A DNA stretch of 64,000 nucleotides, from assembly GCF_000972785.3 (NCBI RefSeq), contig NZ_CP011253.3, forward strand, positions 62,001 to 126,000, in the 5' to 3' direction. Positions 8,355-16,587 of this stretch are shown here, piece after piece. The DNA comes from Pandoraea oxalativorans. GTDB lineage: Bacteria; Pseudomonadota; Gammaproteobacteria; Burkholderiales; Burkholderiaceae. The position numbers and the translations under genes were made by a program. Every line of letters begins with the position of its first letter. Within the stretch, counting starts at the first letter, position 1. The notes beneath the pieces are model-generated. The model saw nothing but the letters and a program-made list of their open reading frames with translations. It did no database searches and was not told the origin of the DNA.

Positions 8355-9548
8355 GTGCCTATCGCCCTTTATGCCCTGACCGCCGGTGCCTTTGGCATCG
8401 GCGTGACGGAATTCGTGATCATGGGCCTGCTGCTCAACGTCGGCGCCGATTTCGGCGTGTCGATTGCGGCCGCCGGCCTCTTGATTTCCGGCTATGCGCT
8501 GGGTGTCGTCGTTGGCGCCCCCATCATGACGACCGCCACCGCTCGCTGGCCGCGCAAGACCGTGCTGCTGGTGCTCATGGCCATCTTCACCATTGGCAAC
8601 GCCGCCTGTGCACTCGCGCCGAGCTATGGCGCGCTGATGGCGGCGCGTGTGCTGACGTCGTTTGCACACGGCACGTTCTTCGGCGTCGGCTCGGTCGTCG
8701 CGACGGGCCTCGTGCCGCGCGAACGCCGTGCGTCGGCGATTGCGGTGATGTTCATGGGCCTGACCGTCGCCAACATTCTCGGCGTGCCGTTCGGCACGTG
8801 GCTCGGTCAGCACTTCGGCTGGCGCGCCAGCTTCTGGGCCGTGACGGTCATCGGCGCCCTCGCGTTCCTCGTGATCGCCCGGTTCGTGCCGAAGATCGCG
8901 GCCCTGGCAGACGCTGGCGACTGGCGTGCGGACTTGCGTGCACTGGCGCGTCGCCCGGTGCTGCTCGGGCTGCTGACGACCGTGCTGGGATGGGTGGGCG
9001 TGTTCGGTGTGTTCACGTACATCGCGCCGTTGCTCACGACGGTGACGGGCTTCTCCGAAGGCGCGGTCTCGCCGATTCTGCTGATCTTCGGCGGTGGTCT
9101 GGTCGTCGGCAATCTGCTGGGCGGCAAGCTCGCGGATCGTCATGTGGTGCGCACGGTGCTGGGCAGCCTGCTGTCGCTCTCGGTCGTGCTCGGACTGATG
9201 ACGTTCGCGCTGCACTCGCACTGGCTTGCCATCGTGTTCGTGGCCCTGCTCGGTGCGACGGCGTTCGCAACGGTCGCGCCGCTGCAACTGTGGGTGATGG
9301 AAAAGGCGTCGGGGGCTGGCGAGAGTCTCGCGTCGAGCTTCAACATTGCCGCGTTCAATCTCGGCAACGCCATCGGTGCGTGGCTCGGCGGCTTCGTCAT
9401 CGAGCATGGCCCCGGATTGACGGCCGTGCCTTGGGTGGCCGCGTTGGTGCCGCTGGTGGGCGTGGGCGTCGCGCTGCTGAGCTTGCGTCTGGATCGCCGT
9501 GACGCGGGTCGTCAGGCGGCACCCGTTTGCGAAACCCCTGCGATGTAA
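8355..9548 (+). CDS. MFS transporter of the AraJ/YdhP-like DHA1 efflux group
   Basis: A 397-residue inner-membrane protein with 12 predicted helices. The start (GVTEFVIMGLLLNVGADFGVS), the SFAHGTFFGVGSVVA segment and GGKLADRHVVR between the halves are characteristic of DHA1 efflux carriers of the AraJ/YdhP/PbuE type, which export sugars, nucleosides or drugs; substrate not readable. The start is GTG at 8355 with AGGAG at 8344-8348, six bases upstream. Divergent LysR gene and shared palindrome suggest substrate-induced expression. Followed by a perfect 20-bp palindromic terminator. Confidence 0.88.
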   Translation: MPIALYALTAGAFGIGVTEFVIMGLLLNVGADFGVSIAAAGLLISGYALGVVVGAPIMTTATARWPRKTVLLVLMAIFTIGNAACALAPSYGALMAARVLTSFAHGTFFGVGSVVATGLVPRERRASAIAVMFMGLTVANILGVPFGTWLGQHFGWRASFWAVTVIGALAFLVIARFVPKIAALADAGDWRADLRALARRPVLLGLLTTVLGWVGVFGVFTYIAPLLTTVTGFSEGAVSPILLIFGGGLVVGNLLGGKLADRHVVRTVLGSLLSLSVVLGLMTFALHSHWLAIVFVALLGATAFATVAPLQLWVMEKASGAGESLASSFNIAAFNLGNAIGAWLGGFVIEHGPGLTAVPWVAALVPLVGVGVALLSLRLDRRDAGRQAAPVCETPAM

Positions 9549-9568
9549 GGGCGACGCGCCATGAAAGC

Positions 9569-9588
9569 AGGCCCGGCATGCCGGGCCT
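9569..9588. terminator. Bidirectional terminator between MFS gene and modE
   Basis: AGGCCCGGCATGCCGGGCCT is a perfect 20-bp palindrome followed by TTT. It sits between two convergent genes. Confidence 0.7.
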
Positions 9589-9600
9589 TTGCCATGGGCG

Positions 9601-10452
9601 TCACGCCATCACGCCGATGATCACACTGGCGGCGGCGAATGCGGCCGTGGCACCGATGCCTGCCGTGAGGCCGCGCGCGCTGAGCGTTTCGTGCGGCATG
9701 ACGGCAGCAAGACGGCTGCCACCGGGCAGCGCCAGAATCACTTCCGCCTGACCCGCGTCGTCGGTGACGGTGTCCACAGTGCCGGATAACCGGTTCGCCG
9801 TGGGCAACCCCGCGAGATCCGCGCCGCGTGCAATCTCGATCCACGGCGCTTTGATCAGCGCGAACGCTTGTGCGCCGACCGCCAGCCCGAGCGTTTGAGT
9901 GCTGTGATGGGTGAGCGACGCGGTGATCGCTTCGCCACCGGGCAACGTCAGCGTTACTTCGTCGTTCACGCCGCAGCGCCGAATGGCCGTGATCGTTCCG
10001 TGCAACTGATTGCGCGCACTGGTCTGAAGGCCGAGCCGCGCGATGACCGGCCATTGCTCGTCGAAGTGTTCGAGATCGTTCGCGACGCGCGCCAGAAACT
10101 GCTGCTGCGCCGCTTCCACCGCGCGAAATGCCGCGACCAGCTTCGCGCCGCGGGGGGTGAGTCGCGTGCCGCCACCGCCGCGTCCGCCGGTGCTGCGCTC
10201 GACGAGCGGTTCGCCGGCGAGCTGGTTCATGGCATCGACGGCGTCCCACGCCGCCTTGTAGCTCATGCCCGCCGCCTTGGCGGCCGACGTGATCGAGCCT
10301 TGCGACGCAATGTGTTCGAGTAGCGCAATGCGCGCCTGGCCACCCAGCGACGAATTACCGCGATGCAGCCACAGCGAGCCGCTCACCTGGAGGGCATCGC
10401 CTGTTCCGTTGCGTAAAACGTTATCCGGCGTTGAAGAAGGTTCGGCAACCAT
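9601..10452 (-). CDS. modE: Molybdenum-responsive transcriptional regulator ModE
   Basis: ModE senses molybdate and regulates molybdate uptake and molybdoenzyme genes. The 283-residue protein has an N-terminal winged helix (about 38-120: ITSAAKAAGMSYKAAWDAVDAMN, then GGRGGGGTRLTPRG) and two tandem Mop/TOBE molybdate-binding domains (about 146-205, starting with the diagnostic TSARNQ, and 219-283, starting TANRLSG). This is the complete DNA-binding plus di-Mop architecture. No modABC genes lie nearby, so it acts in trans. I found no obvious ModE box in its own upstream region. Confidence 0.93.
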   Translation of the reverse strand: MVAEPSSTPDNVLRNGTGDALQVSGSLWLHRGNSSLGGQARIALLEHIASQGSITSAAKAAGMSYKAAWDAVDAMNQLAGEPLVERSTGGRGGGGTRLTPRGAKLVAAFRAVEAAQQQFLARVANDLEHFDEQWPVIARLGLQTSARNQLHGTITAIRRCGVNDEVTLTLPGGEAITASLTHHSTQTLGLAVGAQAFALIKAPWIEIARGADLAGLPTANRLSGTVDTVTDDAGQAEVILALPGGSRLAAVMPHETLSARGLTAGIGATAAFAAASVIIGVMA

Positions 10453-10763
10453 AATGATTTATTCGATCAAACACAGCGGGTGGCCGCATTGTAGAGGGTG
10501 GGCGAACCAGCGGGAACGACCGCTGGACGGGGAACTGTTGCGGCGCACCAACGAAGCTCGCTTCAGACGTCCATTTGGGGGACGAATGGGGGACGTTTCT
10601 CCTCTACATTGATTTTTGCCGCATGCCCCCCCAAGCCGGTTCGTAATGCTTCAGACCTGAAATACTCAAGTCTTCATCAAGTCTCAAGCGGGATGACCGG
10701 GAATGCGACGTTTACCGAAGTGAAGTGCCTACTCACCTGACACAACAGAAACGGGGTGAAATA
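10453..10763. other. Intergenic region between modE and a small ORF
   Basis: This 311-bp spacer holds the modE promoter (leftward) and probably the promoter of the small gene at 10764. It contains several G and C runs but no convincing gene, repeat or operator. Confidence 0.5.
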
Positions 10764-10997
10764 ATGCGCGTCAGGAATATCAAGGAAACGGTTGACGGGG
10801 CTCGATACTATCGTCTGGTTCGCACGCTGCCCAATGGCAAGCGACATCAGATGCAAATCTCTTTCTCCGCGGGTGAAATGCGCTTCAGACGTTTCGTCGC
10901 GCAGCGATTGTGGTTGTTGCGCGCCGAAATGCGGGACAGCACACGCGCGGCGGCCGCACCTGCGCCACGCAGCAATATGCCGCAGTTGGTCTTCTGA
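10764..10997 (+). CDS. Small hypothetical protein, 77 aa
   Basis: Not recognised. A basic small protein (MRVRNIKETVDGARYYRLVR…) with no signal peptide or membrane segment. A GGGGTGAAATA stretch before the ATG at 10764 gives a reasonable ribosome binding site, and the gene is followed directly by a strong terminator at 11021-11078, which supports its being transcribed. The frame is also open from 10725, but residues before 10764 lack a binding site. Confidence 0.55.
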   Translation: MRVRNIKETVDGARYYRLVRTLPNGKRHQMQISFSAGEMRFRRFVAQRLWLLRAEMRDSTRAAAAPAPRSNMPQLVF

Positions 10998-11020
10998 CCG
11001 GTTGCGGTGCCGTCTGGCAG

Positions 11021-11078
11021 AAACGCCGGACCGGTGACGACCGGCGTCAGCCGTCATCGTCACGGGGCCGGCGTTTTT
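11021..11078 (+). terminator. Rho-independent terminator with extended stem
   Basis: AAACGCCGG (11021-11029) pairs with CCGGCGTTT (11068-11076), with a second inner stem (GTGACGA with TCGTCAC), and the right arm runs into TTTTT. It ends the small gene and also abuts the convergent EAL gene. Confidence 0.7.
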
Positions 11079-11094
11079 GTACTGGGTGGCTTGC

Positions 11095-12708
11095 TCAGCC
11101 TGCCTTGCGGGGCGTTAGCGACGCCATGGGCGCGCGTGTCGGAGCGCTGGTCTTCACGGCTGTCAGTCCCGTGCCCGCGTGCGCAATCGCGTATTGCACC
11201 AGCTCATCGAACGCAATCGGCCGCGCGAACAAATAGCCCTGCGCATAAGTGACGTTGTGCCCGCGCAGGTAATTCGCCTGCATCTCGTTCTCCACCCCTT
11301 CCGCCACGATCGTCATATCCAGCCGCTCGGCCAGATGAATGATGGAGTCGCAAATGTTGCGCGTGACTACGTCGTCTTCGGTGACGGGCAGGAATTCCTT
11401 GTCGATCTTCAGATAGTTGAAGTCGTAGCGCTTCAGATACCCGATGGAGTTGTTTTCGGCCCCGAAGTCGTCAAGCGCCGTTTCGATCCCGCGCCGCTGC
11501 AACTCGGCCATCACGTTGCGCGCAGCGGCCGTGTCGCGAATCACGTAGCGCTCGGTGATCTCGGCCACCATCGGATACGTGTTGTTCAGCGTGCCGTAAT
11601 ACCGTTCGATGTCGTGAATGATCGTGGTGTCGCGCAGATGCCGTTCCGCGAGGTTGATGCCGATGTGAAAGCCCTGCGGCAGCGCGCCCCTGGCGACGTC
11701 GTTGCGAATCTGGCGCAATAGCGAACGCGTCAGCTCGATGATCAGTCCGTTGTCTTCGGCAATGGGGATGAAGGCGTCCGGGCGCACCAGTCCGGCCACG
11801 GGATGGTGCCAGCGCATCAGCGCTTCGGCCCCCGCGCAACGGCCAGTGGCCAGTTCCATGACCGGCTGGTAGTAGACCTTGAATTCGTTGCGCCTGATGC
11901 CGTGCGCGATCTGGCGCTTCATGAATTGCGCCGGCCCGAAATGACGGAAGGTCAGGACACCGAGCAAAAACGCCACGATGCCGCCAAACGACAGGAAGAT
12001 CGGTGCCTGGCTGGCGGCGAGCGAGCGCATCAGCGACGGGCTGCCCGCCAGCGACGTCGTGAAGTGTTCCGACGTGAGCGAAATCTGCGCCCCGCGCGTC
12101 GCAACACCGGCCGATTCCAACCGCGGACCTTCCGAGGTCAGCGCGACGTTGCCCACCGTCATGGCCGTCCACGCCAGATCGCTGCTCTTGACGCTGTGCA
12201 GCGTCTCGGTGAGGTAAATGCCGTCGACGAACCCGAGCACGCCGTCCGTGGCCGAAGTCGGCACGTAAAGCGCCAGTGCGGGGGTCTCACGTACATAAGG
12301 GGTGCCGCTCACGAGCAACGTGCGTGTCCCCGTCAACATCGGCACGAGGTCCGCCGGGAGGGGCATGTTGAGCGCCGCACTCGAACGAACGACCGACGAG
12401 CAATAGAGCTGGCCACGTGAGACGAGCCAGATAGAACGGAAGTAGGGACTGAGGGTGCCGGTGGCCTGAAGCGAAGTGCTGACTTCGCTGCACGAGCGGC
12501 CGACCCACGGGGTAGCGCCACGCAGCGTACGTTCCGCCTGCGCGACGATGCGTTCGATCGCGTCGCGCTGACGGGCCGCTTCTTCCTGAAGCACCGACTG
12601 CGACATGTGATAAATGCGCAGCCAGCCCAGGAAAAGGACGACGGCAAGCGTGACCGCCACGACAAGTCCGGTCACCAGCCACTGCACGACTCTGGAGTGT
12701 TGAATCAT
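11095..12708 (-). CDS. Cyclic-di-GMP phosphodiesterase, CSS-motif sensor plus EAL domain
   Basis: An inner-membrane enzyme expected to cut c-di-GMP to pGpG. From the ATG at 12708 (537 residues): membrane helix 1 at about 11-30, periplasmic CSS domain with Cys73 and the CSS motif at 103-105 (YCSS), helix 2 at about 234-254, then a cytoplasmic EAL domain with EAL at 295-297 and later NLAERHL, EITERY, ALDDFG, KIDKEF and EGVENE. All residues expected for catalysis are present. In the CSS family (E. coli PdeC type) the periplasmic cysteines control proteolysis and activity through disulfides. Upstream in-frame starts (ATG 12759, TTG 12798) are possible. It could oppose WspR, encoded 17 kb away. 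Confidence 0.88.
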   Translation of the reverse strand: MIQHSRVVQWLVTGLVVAVTLAVVLFLGWLRIYHMSQSVLQEEAARQRDAIERIVAQAERTLRGATPWVGRSCSEVSTSLQATGTLSPYFRSIWLVSRGQLYCSSVVRSSAALNMPLPADLVPMLTGTRTLLVSGTPYVRETPALALYVPTSATDGVLGFVDGIYLTETLHSVKSSDLAWTAMTVGNVALTSEGPRLESAGVATRGAQISLTSEHFTTSLAGSPSLMRSLAASQAPIFLSFGGIVAFLLGVLTFRHFGPAQFMKRQIAHGIRRNEFKVYYQPVMELATGRCAGAEALMRWHHPVAGLVRPDAFIPIAEDNGLIIELTRSLLRQIRNDVARGALPQGFHIGINLAERHLRDTTIIHDIERYYGTLNNTYPMVAEITERYVIRDTAAARNVMAELQRRGIETALDDFGAENNSIGYLKRYDFNYLKIDKEFLPVTEDDVVTRNICDSIIHLAERLDMTIVAEGVENEMQANYLRGHNVTYAQGYLFARPIAFDELVQYAIAHAGTGLTAVKTSAPTRAPMASLTPRKAG

Positions 12709-13151
12709 GTTCGCTGCCAACCAAGGAAAGAGTGGGGCCGTACGTGTGCTGTGGTGCATTTTTTCGGTGCACGCGTGCTGCACGGCACAACTCGTCAATT
12801 GACTCTACACGAATCCCCGACGGTGTCCGACCCCCGATAAACCCGCACAACGCCCGGCAGATGGGCGTGAAGGGCGCTTGCCGATCCGGCGCGCGGCCTG
12901 CTTCCCGCGGACTTGTGAAGCGTCGTCGGCGAGCGTTCTTACCGCAATTTGCGTGACACTGGGATGGCGTAATCGCGACAAAAGTTGGCGCAACGACGAT
13001 TTACGCATGCTCTACACTTCACTCATTAAATTTCTGGCGGAAATTGGGATTAATCCCAACTTCCCTGCATAGGTCGGTCAATTCGCATCAATTTGCCCGA
13101 ATACCGACGCTCAGCACCCGTTTTCTCAAGCCTTAGACGTCAATTCAACCC
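12709..13151. other. Intergenic region between EAL gene and fsr
   Basis: A 443-bp divergent spacer holding the promoters of both genes. Part of it is markedly less GC-rich (about 13000-13120). The one clear element is the palindrome at 13044-13059; no gene is supported. Confidence 0.5.
13044..13059. promoter_or_regulatory. 16-bp perfect palindrome upstream of fsr
   Basis: TTGGGATTAATCCCAA is fully symmetric and lies 92 bp before the fsr start in an AT-richer stretch. It looks like an operator for a dimeric repressor, but no regulator gene is adjacent. Confidence 0.45.
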
Positions 13152-14387
13152 ATGTCGAGTCAACCTGCAACGTCCCTTCCCGGTACCCATACACCGGCGG
13201 CGCAGGGCACAGCGTTCCGCGTGCTGTCTGCGATCAGCTTCTCCCACCTGCTCAACGACATGATCCAGTCGTTGATTCTCGCGATCTACCCGCTGCTCAA
13301 GTCCGGCTTCAACCTGAGCTTCGGACAGGTCGGCCTGATCACGCTGACGTACCAGATCACTGCATCGCTGCTGCAACCGGTCGTGGGCCTGTACACCGAC
13401 AAGCATCCGAAGCCGTATTCGCTGCCGGTCGGCATGGGCTTCACGCTAGTGGGTCTGCTGCTGCTGGCGGTCGCCCCGAACTTCGGCATGCTGCTGGTCG
13501 CGGCGGCGCTCGTGGGCATGGGCTCGTCGGTGTTCCATCCGGAGTCCTCGCGCGTGGCGCGCATGGCCTCGGGCGGACGCCACGGCATGGCGCAATCGTT
13601 CTTCCAGGTCGGCGGTAATGTCGGCTCGTCGCTCGGGCCGTTACTGGCGGCGCTGATCATCGTGCCCAACGGTCGGGGCAGCGTGGCGTGGTTCTCGGTG
13701 GCGGCGCTCGTCGCGATCTTCGTGCTGTATCACGTGAGCCGCTGGTACGCCGTGCAGCGTGCCGCGAATCAAGGCAAGAAGGCCGCGCGACGGGGCGGCA
13801 CCGTGCAGCTGTCGCGGGGCAAGGTGCTGTTCGCCATCGGCATTCTGCTGGTGCTGATCTTCTCGAAGTACTTCTATCTTGCGAGCATCAGCAGCTACTT
13901 CACGTTCTATCTGATCAGCAAATTCCACGTGTCGGTGCAAAGCGCACAGGTGCATCTGTTCGTCTTCCTGTTCGCTGTGGCGGCGGGCACGATGATCGGC
14001 GGTCCGCTGGGCGACAAGATCGGCCGCAAGTATGTAATCTGGGGCTCGATCCTCGGCGCTGCGCCTTTCACGCTGATGCTGCCGTATGCCGACCTGTTCT
14101 GGACCGGCATTCTGACGGTGCTGATCGGCCTGATTCTGGCGTCGGCGTTCTCGGCCATCCTGGTCTATGCGCAGGAACTGATGCCCGGCAAGGTCGGCAC
14201 AGTGTCGGGGCTGTTCTTCGGCTTCGCGTTCGGGATGGGCGGTGTGGGCGCCGCGGTGCTGGGCCAGTTGGCCGACACGACGAGCATCGACTTCGTCTAT
14301 CACGTATGCGCCTATCTGCCGCTGCTCGGCATCGTGACGATCCTGTTGCCGGACGTCGAAGGGCACAAGAAGACGGCGGCTGCGTGA
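13152..14387 (+). CDS. fsr: Fosmidomycin-resistance-type MFS exporter Fsr
   Basis: A 411-residue, 12-helix inner-membrane exporter. It follows E. coli Fsr nearly residue for residue: ISFSHLLNDMIQSLILAIYP, GSSVFHPESSRVARMASGG, FQVGGNVGSSLGPLLAA, LIFSKYFYLASISSYFTFYL, GGPLGDKIGRKYVIWGS and FGFAFGMGGVGAAVLG. In E. coli, overexpression gives fosmidomycin resistance; the natural substrate is unknown. The start at 13152 lacks an ideal ribosome binding site but matches the family. It is monocistronic: a palindrome lies upstream and a strong terminator follows. Confidence 0.93.
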   Translation: MSSQPATSLPGTHTPAAQGTAFRVLSAISFSHLLNDMIQSLILAIYPLLKSGFNLSFGQVGLITLTYQITASLLQPVVGLYTDKHPKPYSLPVGMGFTLVGLLLLAVAPNFGMLLVAAALVGMGSSVFHPESSRVARMASGGRHGMAQSFFQVGGNVGSSLGPLLAALIIVPNGRGSVAWFSVAALVAIFVLYHVSRWYAVQRAANQGKKAARRGGTVQLSRGKVLFAIGILLVLIFSKYFYLASISSYFTFYLISKFHVSVQSAQVHLFVFLFAVAAGTMIGGPLGDKIGRKYVIWGSILGAAPFTLMLPYADLFWTGILTVLIGLILASAFSAILVYAQELMPGKVGTVSGLFFGFAFGMGGVGAAVLGQLADTTSIDFVYHVCAYLPLLGIVTILLPDVEGHKKTAAA

Positions 14388-14445
14388 CGCCGCTGGCTGG
14401 CTGACGGTGTGGCAAGACGCCGTCGGCCAGCATCGTCCAACCTTG

Positions 14446-14486
14446 AAAAAATCGCCGGTCCGACATCTCGGAACCGGCGATTTTTT
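14446..14486. terminator. Strong bidirectional rho-independent terminator
   Basis: AAAAAATCGCCGGT (14446-14459) pairs with ACCGGCGATTTTTT (14473-14486), extended inward by a TCCG/CGGA stem. It serves fsr and the convergent gene at 14527-14940. Confidence 0.85.
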
Positions 14487-14526
14487 TATCCAGCCGCGTC
14501 TGTCGCAGGCGACAGATCGGGACCGA

Positions 14527-14940
14527 TCAGGGCGTGCCGCGCTTTTGCAGCTTCCATTCGGCCTTGTCGCTCGCCTTGCAGGCCGGGAGTTTGAGCGTGA
14601 CTTCCTGACCCTTGGCCGTGAGCAGCACGACCAGATCGCGGCAGGTGCGCTCGCCGTCCTTATGCGTGTTCGTCGGTGTGATCTGCGCAGCGATGGCCAC
14701 CGTGTTGCCAGTGCCAGCGTTGGTCCAGTCGGTGGTCTCGTTGTCCTGCTTTTCCACGAGCACAGTACGCGCGGCCTTGGCGAACGACGCGGTGTCGCGT
14801 TGCTTCCAGTAGGCCAGCGGCGAGTTGCCCATGAAGGAGAGGTTCGACGCAGCGAACGCGGGGGCGGCCAGGGCGGCGCCCACGACGAGCGCCGTGCCAA
14901 GCGCGAGCGAACGGGCGCGGGAGAAGTGGATGAGCGACAT
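14527..14940 (-). CDS. Secreted protein related to RT0821/Lpp0805 surface antigens
   Basis: 137 residues with a clear Sec signal peptide: basic start, hydrophobic stretch about 10-24, and AFAAS cleavage site near residue 30. The mature domain contains NETTDWTNAGTGNTVAI and GERTCRDLVVLLTAKGQEV, which resemble the C-terminal domain of RT0821/Lpp0805-type surface proteins (17-kDa antigen relatives); the exact role of that family is not known. No lipobox cysteine is present at the cleavage site, so it is probably periplasmic rather than a lipoprotein. A convergent terminator separates it from fsr. Confidence 0.75.
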   Translation of the reverse strand: MSLIHFSRARSLALGTALVVGAALAAPAFAASNLSFMGNSPLAYWKQRDTASFAKAARTVLVEKQDNETTDWTNAGTGNTVAIAAQITPTNTHKDGERTCRDLVVLLTAKGQEVTLKLPACKASDKAEWKLQKRGTP

Positions 14941-15101
14941 TCGGAGTCCTTGGTATTGTCGACAGGGGACGAAGCCTGCGCGACGCCTGGCGATGGCGCA
15001 CCGGATGTTGCGCCGGGCGTGCGGCCGCAGGAAGCACGTCGATCATAAAAGAAACCGGCAGCGGCGTCATCTCGGCGCGTCGCCGTGTGACGTCAGTCAC
15101 T

Positions 15102-16475
15102 TCACTGACGGCTGGCTGCCCTGACGATGTCGGCCACCTGCATGAGTGCAGCGCGCAGCGTGTCGTCGCTGGCCGGTGAGCCGAGAGCGACGCGGATGGC
15201 CGACGGTGCGGTCTGCCCCGGCGCGGCGAACGCGTCGACAGGCGTCACCGCGATGCCACGCGCTTGCAGCGCGGCCACGATGTCGTCGCAGCGCAGGGCG
15301 GGCATCGACGTAGGGATGGGCACCAGCCGGTGGAATGCGCCGGGATACCCGGTCGAATCCAGCCCGGACAGGCATTGCACGGCCATCGCCTGCCGCTGGG
15401 TGGCCAGCGCGCGTTTGCGGGCGATCCAGCGGTCCATCGTGCCGTCCGAGAGCCAGCGGGAAGCCAGTTGCGCCATCAACGGGGCGGCACTCCACACACT
15501 GGCTCGCATCGCCGCGTGCACGCGCGGCAGGAGGGGGGGCGGGGCGATGAGATAGGCGATGCGCAACCCCGGTGCGCCGGGCTTGGACAGGCTGCACACT
15601 TCGAACGTGCGTTCCGGTGCGAGCAGACGAAGCGGCGGCGGGGCGTGCGCGACCAGAAATCCGTAGGCACTGTCTTCGACGATCAGCAAGTCGTGACGTC
15701 GCGCGACTTCCACGAGTGCCAGGCGTTGGGCGAGCGGCATCACGCTCCCGAGCGGGTTGTGCAGCGTCGGCATCGTATAGACCACGCGCAGTCGTCCCGC
15801 AGAGTGGCGGCAGAGCCTGTCCAGCGCAGCGGGATCGAGCCCATCGGCTGTCATCGAGACGGCGGCGAGCGGCACGTCGCGCATGGCCGCGAGCGCCTTC
15901 CAGCCGGGGTAGGTGAGCGCCTCGACGGCAACCGGCTCACCCGCCCGGCACAACGCCAGTTGCAGCACATCCAGCGCATGCTGCCCGCCCGCGCAGACGA
16001 CCAGCGAATCGGGCGATACCACGACGTCGTCGCGGCGCGAAAGCCATTGCGCCGCCGCTCGCCTGTCGGCCGGTGGTCCGTCGTGGGGCGAATGAGCGAG
16101 CAAGGCGCTCAAGTCCCCACCGGACGCCATCTCACGCAGCGCCTGACGCAACGCCTCGGTTTGCTGCGGCAGCACCGGGTAGTTGAACGCCAGATCGACG
16201 CCGCCCAGCGCGCCCGGTGCAGGTGCCCACTGCGCAAAGGCAGCGGCCGCGCCCACGGCGGGCGAGCGCACGAAGGTGCCGCGTCCGATCTCGCCCACGG
16301 CCAGGCCGCGTCGTGCGAGTTCGGCATAGATGCGTGTGACGGTGGACGTGGCGAGCCCGTGTGCGTCGGCGTAATCACGTTGTGGCGGCAGGCGCGTGCC
16401 CGAAGCGAGTTCGCCGGACGCGATGGCGTCGGCAAGCCGTTCGACGTGTTCGAGATAGCGCGCGGGGGCTGACAT
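15102..16475 (-). CDS. MocR-type regulator (GntR helix-turn-helix plus aminotransferase domain)
   Basis: 457 residues: a GntR winged helix at about 1-75 (SGTRLPPQRDYADAHGLATS, then VTRIYAELARRGLAVGEIGRGTFV) fused to a fold-type I aminotransferase-like domain at about 95-457. The PLP-binding lysine is present in CSLSKPGAPGLR and the upstream VEDSAYGF and HNPLGSV segments fit the family. MocR proteins use PLP or its adducts as effector and often regulate PLP, GABA or amino-compound genes. It is divergent from an MFS gene across 112 bp that contains a dyad at 16499-16512, so that MFS gene is the likely target. Confidence 0.9.
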   Translation of the reverse strand: MSAPARYLEHVERLADAIASGELASGTRLPPQRDYADAHGLATSTVTRIYAELARRGLAVGEIGRGTFVRSPAVGAAAAFAQWAPAPGALGGVDLAFNYPVLPQQTEALRQALREMASGGDLSALLAHSPHDGPPADRRAAAQWLSRRDDVVVSPDSLVVCAGGQHALDVLQLALCRAGEPVAVEALTYPGWKALAAMRDVPLAAVSMTADGLDPAALDRLCRHSAGRLRVVYTMPTLHNPLGSVMPLAQRLALVEVARRHDLLIVEDSAYGFLVAHAPPPLRLLAPERTFEVCSLSKPGAPGLRIAYLIAPPPLLPRVHAAMRASVWSAAPLMAQLASRWLSDGTMDRWIARKRALATQRQAMAVQCLSGLDSTGYPGAFHRLVPIPTSMPALRCDDIVAALQARGIAVTPVDAFAAPGQTAPSAIRVALGSPASDDTLRAALMQVADIVRAASRQ

Positions 16476-16498
16476 GGAGGTGAAAATTGATCTCAGGA

Positions 16499-16512
16499 CA
16501 ATTCAATAATTG
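16499..16512. promoter_or_regulatory. Dyad in the MocR/MFS divergent spacer
   Basis: CAATT-CAAT-AATTG is symmetric and lies 24 bp upstream of the MocR start. It is a candidate MocR site; MocR proteins often use direct repeats, so this is a weak call. Confidence 0.35.
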
Positions 16513-16587
16513 CACTGCATTGAGGCGCTGGCAATACTGGACACTGCGCTGAGCCCTGCGCAGTGTCCCCACGATGTTCTCTTTCCG

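Noticed and set aside
13641..14900. 419-codon minus-strand frame across fsr and the terminator
   Set aside because: Reads through a strong terminator and the antisense of fsr; no recognisable motifs.
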